From Liopterus haemorrhoidalis (Eukaryota; Arthropoda; Insecta; Coleoptera; Dytiscidae), in NCBI GenBank assembly GCA_963971575.1, contig OZ020620.1, forward strand, positions 43,500,924-43,564,923: 64,000 nt of DNA. The letters run 5' to 3'. Numbering within the stretch: position 1 is the first letter of the stretch; every line of letters begins with the position of its first letter. The position numbers and the translations under genes are program-made. The notes below the pieces were generated by a model that was not told where the DNA came from, did not search any database, and saw nothing but the letters and a program-made list of their open reading frames with translations. Shown here piece after piece: positions 55,651-64,000 of this stretch.

Positions 55651-55656
55651 GGATAT

Positions 55657-56945
55657 TGTTGCGACCACTTGAGTCGCAAAATAATTCAAAATTACCGCTC
55701 CTGGTAATATTTATCATTTCTTATTTTTCATATACAATTCTAGCGATCATTGTATGAACCGCTAGAATCTTGTATAATTCGTTCTGAGACAGCGACTACT
55801 CGATTGTCTTTCATCGTGTCTTTTGAGTTTTTTGATAAAATCTAATACACTGTGTTTCGAGTTTACCAAGACGAAGCTGCGAGCTATTTGGTAAATAAGA
55901 ATTATTGCTTGACCACCGTTCGGGATCTAAGTTTTTTACGAGAAAAAACCCCCGTTTTTGGATCGCGTCAAGAAGTTGTCTAATTTTTGATATTTTTTCA
56001 CCATCAAAAAATATCTATCTATAAAGTTCTCAAGTAGCGTCTATTTGGAACTACCAAATATCCAGACGCGAACCAGGAGAACCAAGACCACTCCAGAAGT
56101 TTGGCCAGTAATCAACCAACATCGGCGATTCCACCAGGATATTATAGAGTCCGATTGTGGATAACTGAAGCCAACTTCTGTATCTGTATTCCATGCTAAG
56201 TATTTTTCCGTATTTTCATACGGAACGCGTAAGTACAAATTTAAATTCATAATTCTCATTGTTTCCTGACGCGCCGCACAGTTCAGTACCTGTGCGTGCG
56301 CACATTGTAAATTTTTCCATTTTGTTAATTTAGATTCTGTAAATTGTAAATTGAATATTATTTTGTGTATGGTTTCTCACCCCAATGTATTTGGTTGTGT
56401 CGGGGAGAAACATATATTTGTAAAACTTACGTCACCCGTCTACCGGGTGATCCATTATTTATACTAATTTACGCTACATTTTCCCCAATTATTTTTTGTT
56501 TGTTATAAAAATTATTCAAAATAATTTTTCGTGTTACTCAGAGCAGTTCTACGATATCAACGGCTGATTAGAGATTCAAGAGGACAGAATTGTGTTGTTA
56601 CTCCTCCAGAACCACTGTGTGGGCCCCTTCGAATACCTCTACTCCCAGGGAAAACCAACTACTTGTAATAAGTCTCTGAGAATAACCCCTTGGAGTGAAA
56701 TACGTCTGAACCCTGTCTGTCCTTTTTGATGTTTGTGAGTATAACTCTGCTCTGAAGTAACGCGCCCTTTTTCCAACGATTTACCTGCAATTCTGCTGCA
56801 ATTTAAATCCGCACACTTAACAATTTACTCTGCAGAACCGTTTATTAGTCACCACGTGTGGCGGGTCCTACGATCTTAGTCGTAGACCTATGTGACGCCG
56901 CGACGCCTGCGTCTCTCCTACGAAACCAGCGCAACGGGCGCCACA
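55657..56945. mobile_element. Solo LTR, 1289 bp
   Basis: It begins TGTTGCGACCACTTG and ends GCGCCACA, and GATAT is repeated on both sides (55652-55656, 56946-56950). TG...CA ends and a 5-bp duplication fit an LTR of a Pao/BEL, Copia or Gypsy element, with 5 bp most common in the first two. No internal region or second LTR lies next to it, so it is the product of LTR-LTR recombination. It is not related by eye to the LARD-like LTR. GC content rises toward the right end (56820-56945). Confidence 0.82.
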
Positions 56946-57059
56946 GATATGTTAATAGTATATTGTGCAAATTGCGCGGAATGCCATATATTTCACAGAA
57001 TGACATCGTTTTCCAATCACGAATACCTTAAACTTAGTAAAAAGATGAAAATTGCTTGC

Positions 57060-57700
57060 AAAATAAGGTAATTCATCTTTCCATCTGGTGAGCTGTCTAC
57101 CTTTTCTACATTTGCAGTTCATTAGTATCCATGTCGTCAGTCTTTTACTTCATCTGTCATCTTGTGTACGCATCATGTGTTCTGTCCACTTCCATTTAAG
57201 TCTTTTTGCTGTAAGGGCAATATACTTTATCTTGGTTTTATATCTTATAGTTTTATTTTTAATCTTATCCTTCATTGAAATATTTAGGCCCGGTCTTTCC
57301 ACCTTCAGTTAAAGTCCCAGGTAACTATCTGACAGATAAGGTTATTTGTAACTTCATCTGCTGAATAAATGTCAATACCAGTCAGTGAATCCAATACGTC
57401 AGTCTCATTATACGTTAGATAACTATCCGATAGATACATTTGTATAGAAAGAAGGGATGACATTTACTCAGCAGATGAAGTTACAAATAACCTTATCTGT
57501 CAGATAGTTACCTGGTACTTTATCTGAAGGTGGAAAGACCGGGCCTTAGTATTTTACGTTCCATTTTACGCTGGTAGATCTGTAGTGAGGACATTTGTTT
57601 TTTAATTAGTGCCAATTTTTGAGCACCGTATAATAGTATTGGTAACACACATGCGTCTAATAACTTCTTCTTCAGATGTAATGGTTTTTTTCATTGACGT
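57060..57700 (-). mobile_element. LINE RT C-terminal region, split by a MITE
   Basis: The minus strand reads KLLDACVLPILLYGAQ (about 57665-57615), MSSLQIYQRKMERKIL, then the MITE, then NISMKDKIKNKTIRYKTKI, KWTEHMMRTQDDR (about 57195-57155) and GRQLTRWKDEL (about 57100-57065). This is the post-catalytic region of an RTE-like or related LINE: an LYG box, a WxxHxxR box and a basic GR-x3-RW-x-DEL tail. One or two stops are present; otherwise the frame is well kept. Confidence 0.8.
57287..57545. mobile_element. PIF/Harbinger-type MITE with ~85-bp TIRs, 259 bp
   Basis: GGCCCGGTCTTTCCACCTTC opens an inverted repeat that extends for most of each half, including 'aactatctgacagataaggt' and 'tttgtaacttcatctgctga', with only small differences. 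TTA is duplicated on both sides (57284-57286, 57546-57548). Removing the MITE and one TTA rejoins the LINE frame as KMERKILNISMKD. Confidence 0.9.
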
Positions 57701-58800
57701 ACCTAAGAGACCAAAACTGTTTTACGCGTTTGTTAATCTTTTTATATCTATGTCGCTAATGTTTTTAAAAGAGATGAGTTGACCAAGGGGCCATTACAAA
57801 GCAGGGCCTTAAAGCTCAAGCTTTATTTGTTTTCATATAGATCCATCCCCCTTCTGTCTGTTGAAATATGTAATACTTTTGCTCTTCTACATTTAAACTG
57901 AATTGTTCTATCAAAGAATGATTTTTGATTACCGTCAATTAATGAGCCATAAAACTTTTAAATAATTTAATATAATCCCAATGATACCCAAAAACTTTTA
58001 ACTAATGCAAAGTATAATATTAAATTTTCATATGAAACTGTGAATATTTAACAAGAATTAAGTATCATGCATAAATGTCGTTTTACGGGATGACGTGTGT
58101 AGTCCAGTGAACAATCCTAACGTTACCTTGCTGCTTTTCTACAGGTCAGTGTTTGTAGTGACAAACACAAGTTCCTTCTTGTTTCAGGCTATGCTTATAT
58201 GTGGTTGTGACAGTCTAATTAACTTTATATGTGTTTACGTATCAAGTGCATTAAGATGTTGTTAAACAAAATTACATTATGTTAATTATGTTTAGCAACT
58301 GAATAATATTGCACATTGTTTTACAGATAAGTTAGCAGAAAGATAAATTTGTAATACCATAAGAATAATGAAAATTGACATAAATAAATTTGCTACACCG
58401 CTGCCATAAAACTATTAATCGGAAGGATGATACATAGTTTTTAACCAAGCAGTGTTGTGTCACAATGTCGATTGTGATACAATTCCTGATCTAGGCTAGA
58501 CATTTGCGACTTCAAACAAAATGTATTTTTGATAAATTTCGAGATTTAGAATAATACTGAGATTTTTACATAACCCTTAAATAATATAACTAGTGGCGAA
58601 GGGAAACCTCCGCTAGACTTGCCCTCCCATAAAAAAATTTAAAAAAATTTTAAATTAAAAAAAAAAAAAAATAATATTTAGATAAATGTTCAAAAATACA
58701 TCAAATTATGTTCTATACAAATTTTTGTCCAAGGCTTGGTTTACTAGTTACGAATTAATTATCATGACCATGGAAACGTTACATATATGTAAGTATGAAA
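57701..58800. other. No gene; A-rich run at 58625-58670
   Basis: The LINE may continue in decayed form to about 57900. Beyond it I see only AT-rich sequence, an A-rich run, and a short match at 58762-58800 to the start of the GACA repeat (54057). Confidence 0.35.
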
Positions 58801-58804
58801 AAAT

Positions 58805-59847
58805 TGATGTGAAGTGTGAATTTTCACACATTTCTGGGTTTGCAGGTATTTAGTAACTGAACGATGATTATTTGGGATGCCAAAACAAATTTTATGTCAA
58901 AATATTTTTTTATGAATTTTAATTCGAATGCCTAATACCATTATTTAAGTTTCTAAATATATGCAGTATTTTTTTTATATAGCAAAGTTCATTACGATTT
59001 TGAAAATTGCACCTATGGCTTCCATTGGTTGCTTACATCATAAGTCCCGCCCTTTGATTTCGTCAAACATAGAATTAAATTATAATTTCAACACTTTTCA
59101 CTGGTTATTAAATTTACGCTTTTAAAAATTAAATGCAACATTTACCAAATATAACTAAAATTTTAACAAAATAATTTAAACAAAATAAAAATGCAAAAAA
59201 AAACAAAAAATAAAATCCACAGGATTCGAACCCTAGTTTGCAAGTTAAGTTATATTATTAAGCGTACGACAAATCCAACCACGCCACGAGAGCTACTGAT
59301 CTGGTATGTTACACAACGTATTAAATAGTTAACATATTTTAGTTAAAAACACAAAAAATGCGTTATTTTCCGAAAACATAAGCTGATCAAAAATTCCTGT
59401 TGTACTATTCCGGTTCACACCAATGTACATTACTTAGAATTTTTTCAGATTTTTAGTTTAAACCATCTGGGCTACAGGGTGTGGGACAAAATTTTTTTTG
59501 CACAATTTTGGCAAAAATCACATCAAAATAATTTATTTTGCAAAAATAAAATTTTGATCGTTAATCCACGTACTAAGGGCTTTCATTTGATACCCTACTC
59601 AGAATTTAAAAAAAATATTTTTTTTTTTCGATGAGCTCATATTTGTTTATATTTTTAGGGGTATATGTTTTTTAGATGTTTTAGTATTTTTCCTATGTGC
59701 GGGTCAAAGAGTTGTATAAGCATGCCAAATTTCAACTCTCTAGGTTTAGCCGTTTGGCTACAATTTTTACCGAACAGACAGACAGACAGACAGACGACAA
59801 AATGACGGTATAAGGGTTTTTTGGTCATACCTACAAAACCCTAAAAA
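58805..59847 (-). mobile_element. HINE/DINE-1-like repeat, complete copy
   Basis: It is collinear with 35867-36936 and differs by point changes and a much shorter GACA tract (59774-59796). Its 3' end abuts the GACA-repeat fragment at 58762-58800. It carries the tRNA-like segment at 59220-59293 and both subterminal repeats. Confidence 0.7.
59220..59293 (-). repeat. tRNA-like segment inside the HINE-like repeat
   Basis: 74 nt with A-box-like TGGCGTGGTTGG and a perfect B box GGTTCGAATCC on the minus strand, as at 36283-36356. There is no pairing acceptor stem. Confidence 0.6.
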
Positions 59848-60713
59848 TTGAGACTTGGAAAAATTAATGTAAGTATGATTTAGATAGCTTAAAGAAAATG
59901 GCCAAAAGCCCGATTCAAAGTTAATTGATTTCGAAATCTAGTTACATTTATAAGTTTGGAATAGACAGTAGTATATTTTACCTTTCATTTACTAAATACT
60001 TACAAAATCTTGAAATGTGTGTAAAACTTACTACACATACATTTTTATATTGAACTTTGACTAATTTTATTGTTTCAGAATTATAGCGTAAAAACCACTT
60101 AAGTTACAATCTTGACCACCTTAATTCTGTAAAAATAAAAACTAATCCTTTATTAGTACAATAGTAAAGCCTTTGAACAGCACAAATACAAATTAAAAAA
60201 CTAATAAAACTCGGTTTTAATATCCATTAACACAGAAAAGATAAAAAAACTAAAAATCAGTGTTTCCGTTCTGGGTATATACGACCAACATAACGTGTAC
60301 GCATTGCGGGTTGCGTCACAACAAAAGCCAGGGGTATTTAAATTTCCCGTTTGACATTTAACACGCATACTAAACCATACACTGTAATCATCTCACCGGC
60401 TTGTAAATGAGTATAGAGTTAACCCAATCATACGTTCAATGTACGGGACAAATGTAACAAAACGATATTTATATCGACATATCGTATAAATACTATTAGT
60501 GAACCAACAGTAAATTTAAGAGAATGTAGGTTATTGTGTTTTAATGTGGTCTGTAGCGCTGAAATTGCGTTTAGATACCAATCGTAATTGGAGTTTTCGC
60601 GTAAATTATTATATAAACTTTAGATTAATTATCATAGATTGGGTTCATAAATCAAAACTGCCAAAATATAAACACTTGAATTATAGAATATTTCAAATCA
60701 GAATATAATAAAT
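59848..60713. other. No gene; degraded HINE 3' module at 59985-60045
   Basis: At 59985-60045 the plus strand reads 'tttactaaatacttacaaaa...ttgaaatgtgtg', a decayed copy of the HINE-like 3' end. The piece 59850-59970 resembles the interior of the MITE at 54545 ('aaagcccgattcaaag', 'tcgaaatctagtt'). I recognise nothing in the rest. Confidence 0.4.
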
Positions 60714-60714
60714 A

Positions 60715-62012
60715 CAAGGTGTCTCAAAAGAAATTTTATATTTAGTGGATCGATTAAAAAAAAAGTAAGCCGTATATAGAAAAAATGTTTATTAATTATT
60801 AAAATACACTTTTTGGGGATTTATTTCTTAAAAATAATATCGTCTAAATGTAGACCCTCGCGTTCTCGGCACTCATTTAATCGAACAGTAAAATTACTTA
60901 TGACGTCTCGGCAGGTGGACTCAGGGATGGCTGCCATTTCGTGACGGATATTTTCTTTCAAATGCGCCAGTGAAGTCGGTTTATTGGCGTAAACTTTAGA
61001 TTTAAGATAACCTCATAGGAAAAAGTCCATAGGGGTTAAATCTGGACTGCGTAGAGGCAAATTTATGTCACCTCTCCGGGAGATCAATTTGCCTGAGAAA
61101 ATTTCAGGAACACGTGGCAGAGACATATTGGACGTGTGTGAAGTTGCTCCGTCCTGTTGGAACCATGTTCTTTGGTTATAGCCAGGAAAGTTTTGCAGTT
61201 CAGGTACCAAGAAGTTGTCTAACATCTCCACATAACGCTCTGAATTCACTGTAACTGCACGCCCCCTTTCGTCTTCAAAAAAGTAAGGGCCGATAATTCC
61301 TCGCGCCGACATCGCAGCCCATACGGTCACTTTAGGCGAATGTAGGGGTTTCTGATGTTTGCGTTTCGGATTCGTTGCACTCCAGTAACGGCAGTTCTGC
61401 TTATTTACATGACCATTAATATGAAAATGAGCTTCATCCGAAAACAAAATGTTGGTAAACGTTGAAAATCGCTCAATCACCTGATTTACAAAATTAACTG
61501 GCATCTTGGGGCTTTAATTCTTGCACCAATTGAATTTTGTAGTGGTGCAGCTTTAGGTCTTTGTGCATAATGCGATGTAACGATGATCTATGCACATTTA
61601 AAGCACTTGCGCGCTTCCGAATTGGTTCGGGTCGTCACGAACAGACTGATTAACATTCTCCACGTTTTCTACCGTTCTTGATGACCTAGGTCACCCGGAT
61701 TTTGATTTATCCAGCGTTGTACCAGTCTCTTCAAACTTTTTAACCCAATGTCGAATGAGAGGAATGCTTGGCGCATCATTTAAGTGGCGAAAACCTAGAA
61801 TACTGCAGAATTTTCTACGCGCTACAGTCTCCGAATCACCGTTTTTGTAAAACTCTCGCACGCATAACGCGCGGTCTGCTCCCGAGAAACGCTTCATAGC
61901 GACTGAATTCCCAAGAGCCAGGCTACCGATTGACATAACCCCCGCGCTCCTCGGATACGTTGCGTTCACGCAGTAAGCTAAATAAATATAAAATTTCTTT
62001 TGAGACACCTTG
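60715..62012 (-). mobile_element. DD41D mariner-like element, copy B, 1298 bp
   Basis: It has the same termini as copy A (CAAGGTGTCTCAAAAGAAAT at 60715, mirrored to 62012) and TA on both sides (60713-60714, 62013-62014). It is in the opposite orientation to copy A. It differs from copy A by several small deletions. Confidence 0.93.
60821..61897 (-). pseudogene. DD41D transposase, several lesions
   Basis: It is the same protein as at 52260-53348, from ATG 61897 to a TAA at 60823. Lesions differ from copy A: an Arg-to-stop (TGA in the SKSG*PRSS region, about 61690), a 4-nt deletion in the DDPN-IRKRA region (about 61625), an 8-nt deletion in the QDAS-LNFVNQ region (about 61500) that brings the frame back, and a Trp-to-stop in MDFFL*GY (about 61013). 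The two positions that are stops in copy A are sense codons here (RALCVRE and VTVWAAM). The Asp triad is still readable. Confidence 0.92.
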
Positions 62013-62139
62013 TACAAAGTACTAGCTGAAATGCTCGTACTACGTTTTAGTTCTATAAATTTTAGCCGTAACGTAAATAAACAAAGATATGCGTTAATTT
62101 CCGGTAATGCTCGTATAACCCCCCCCCCCGCAAATCTAT

Positions 62140-62335
62140 ATTATTGAAATTGACTATGAAAAAGCATTCGACTTGATCGACAGAGAATGTATGCGGGATG
62201 AAATGCAAAATATTGGAGTGCCTGACAAAATAACATCCCTTATTAGTAACAGCTACAATGACTTCTCATATAGAGTTCTACACAATGGAAGAACCATTAC
62301 AGGTGTTAAACCGCATTCAGACCTCTTTAAATTAA
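62140..62335 (+). mobile_element. LINE RT palm fragment
   Basis: IEIDYEKAFDLIDRECM (RT motif A, with the catalytic Asp), then QNIGVPDKITSLISNSYNDF and YRVLHNGRTITG lead toward the usual GVRQGC block, which is lost (reads GVKPHSD). It is a short, open remnant of a LINE, with no 3' end. Confidence 0.75.
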
Positions 62336-62577
62336 CGAGTTATAGACTGTTCGTTGTTACGCTCTGACTTATGTTTTAATGCATTCTTTTAACGTTCCAT
62401 GTACCGTTCACATCTGTTATAAATTAGTACGTTACGAATAGCCCGCCATTTGTGAATTTTGAAACCAACTATTTAGCTTCGTTAAATATTTTATATGTAT
62501 TATAGTTCTTATAATTCTGTTGTCATAGATTTTAATGTCTTAAGTCAAAACAAAATAAAAAAAGAACAACATCCCAC

Positions 62578-63318
62578 GTGCTTACAGAAGAGAAGCAGTT
62601 GGAAATATTATTAGAAGTGGAAGAAAACAATCAAAATACTTTAAGATCAATTGCACAAGCCGTTGGTGTTAGTATTGGATCTGTTTTTAACTTCTTAAAA
62701 AAAGAAAAGTTTCGATCATACAAATTTCAAAATCATCAAGAATTGTTAGAAAGGGACGCAGCGGTACGTATGGATTTTTGTTTTGAAATGTTTGAAAAAA
62801 TTAATTCCGACCCAACAATGCTTCAAAGAATTTTATTTACAGACGAAGCAACGTTTACTATAAATGGTGAAGTGCACAGACAAAATTTTATTGACGGTAA
62901 CCTTAATTCCGCAAAATATCTAGCCCTTTTGCAAAACCAAATATTACCTGCGTTGCGAAACCTGAATATTAATGGACAAGTATGGTTTCAACATGATGGC
63001 GCACAAGTCCATTATTCTAGAATAATTAAAGAATATTTACATAGAACTTTCCCAAATAGCTGGATTGGAAGAGGAGGGACGATGAATTGGCCAGCTAGAT
63101 CTCCGGATTTAGCACCCAATGATTTTTTTTATTGGGGATATTTAAAGGCCAAAGTATATAATGGAGAACATAGGGATGTTGCTGAACTGCAAGACAAAAT
63201 TGTTCAAGCATCCAACAATATACCTCAACAGCAATTGCTGAATGTTTTGAATCATATTTATGATCGCTTAACATTTTGTATGCAAGTAAACGGAGAAACT
63301 TTTGAACATTTATTATAA
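62578..63318 (+). CDS. DD41D-type transposase ORF, uninterrupted but internally deleted
   Basis: The frame is open for 246 codons, starting in a segment without ATG (the frame opens at a GTG; the first in-frame ATG gives MDFCFEMFEK). It has HTH2-like LRSIAQAVGVSIGSVFNFL, LFTDEATFTINGEVHRQNF (first Asp), then an in-frame junction straight into IDGNLNSAKYLALL. About 40-45 residues present in relatives (the RYWS...VWAG region) are missing. FQHDGAQVHYS (second Asp) and SPDLAPNDFFYWGY follow, with the last Asp 41 residues after the second. The N-terminal HTH1 is also missing. Flanking terminal repeats were not found. It is a different family from copies A and B. Without HTH1 it is unlikely to work, yet no stop or frameshift has accumulated. 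Confidence 0.85.
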   Translation: MLTEEKQLEILLEVEENNQNTLRSIAQAVGVSIGSVFNFLKKEKFRSYKFQNHQELLERDAAVRMDFCFEMFEKINSDPTMLQRILFTDEATFTINGEVHRQNFIDGNLNSAKYLALLQNQILPALRNLNINGQVWFQHDGAQVHYSRIIKEYLHRTFPNSWIGRGGTMNWPARSPDLAPNDFFYWGYLKAKVYNGEHRDVAELQDKIVQASNNIPQQQLLNVLNHIYDRLTFCMQVNGETFEHLL

Positions 63319-64000
63319 GTTTTTATTAGTTATTTATTTATTTATTATTATTATTATTTTTTTTTTATTTATATTTTCAATAAAATATTGTGATTTTGCT
63401 AGTAAATATGGTTTTTTCAATGTTGCAAATGAAAATGAACACGATTTATATTGCTGGCAAAAACTGTATCCATGGTAATGACATAGCACATGTTGCATTA
63501 AAAGATAAATTCACTGTATAATAAAAGTTGTTAAAATCATAAAAAACGATTGATCGTAATTCAAATTAAAAACAATTTTTGCATAATACTTTCGGTCTCT
63601 TTTATGAGAAAAAGAATATCTTAAAATAAATTATTTTTACAATCTAAAGATAAGAGTTAAATACGAAGTGCAAACTTAACCTAACACCTCCTTTGAGATT
63701 TCCTTATTATTCCCGTACCTCTCATATTGTTAATTGAAATTAAAACGAGAAAATATTTTTTTGGTTTAAAAGATAAAAAGCTAATTGGATTTACCTTTGT
63801 ACGAATGAGACATGTATAGAATGAATAGGAATCCCTTTCCAAAGATTTTCCAAAGGTCTCCAAACACCCTTGTACAAGAACCTCTTATCCAAAGTTGTAT
63901 AGCTTTGGAGCTATCGGATGTTTACATTAGGTAAATTATTTCTCTACAGAAAAGATTTCTTTACTTTTTTTTTTCAAATTTAAAAACATGTAATTAGAAT
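63319..64000. other. No feature recognised
   Basis: An (ATT)n/T-rich run (63325-63380) with AATAAA follows the ORF and could hold its polyadenylation signal (about 63378). I see nothing in the rest. Confidence 0.4.

Overview
This is a stretch of animal nuclear DNA, most probably from a repeat-rich insect genome. It is strongly AT-rich and gene-poor. Almost every recognisable coding sequence belongs to a transposable element of a type common in insects: Mos1-like mariners, Tc1-like and DD41D elements, pogo, Harbinger and hAT elements, several LINE clades, LTR elements, and DINE-1/HINE-like repeats with (GTCT)n tracts. No bacterial or organellar genes, rRNA or CRISPR arrays are visible. The only convincing host-gene piece is one 201-bp exon (16514-16714, minus strand) with textbook splice sites that encodes part of a CUB-like domain. 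Much of the window may therefore be introns of, or sequence around, that gene.

Layout. 0-8 kb: LINE tails, a GACA-containing repeat, an interrupted HINE-like repeat, a TIR element with a MITE inside it, a decayed repeat-borne protein gene, a LINE 3' end, a foldback element and a MITE. 8-14.7 kb: a long HINE-like copy carrying a Harbinger-type MITE and a LINE piece, a 5'-truncated LINE with an 11-bp target duplication and its own nested MITE, and a degenerate repeated block. 14.7-19.1 kb: a complete Tc1-like element with an apparent intron, the CUB exon, and two Mos1-like mariners. 19.9-33.4 kb: LINE relics interrupted by a 7.66-kb LTR element with 2,953-bp LTRs, a tRNA-Lys primer site and no gag or pol. 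33.5-47.5 kb: a hAT-type element, HINE copies, a Tc1-like element, two Harbinger copies (one split by a pogo element), and a mariner split by a hAT element that contains a minisatellite. 48.5-64 kb: a nearly intact Mos1-like mariner, an intron-bearing Tc1-like element, a DD41D element inserted into another transposase gene, a solo LTR, LINE and MITE pieces, a second DD41D copy, and an uninterrupted but internally deleted DD41D-type ORF.

The strongest signal is the nesting. In at least eight places, removing an insertion plus one copy of its target duplication restores the interrupted reading frame or the paralogous repeat sequence to the base. This fixes element ends and relative ages from sequence alone. 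I found no operon-like or defence-like system. The least ordinary items are the non-coding LTR element with very long LTRs and a tandemly repeated primer-site region, the HINE-like family with a tRNA-like segment, and two Tc1-like transposase genes that each seem to carry a different short GT-AG intron.
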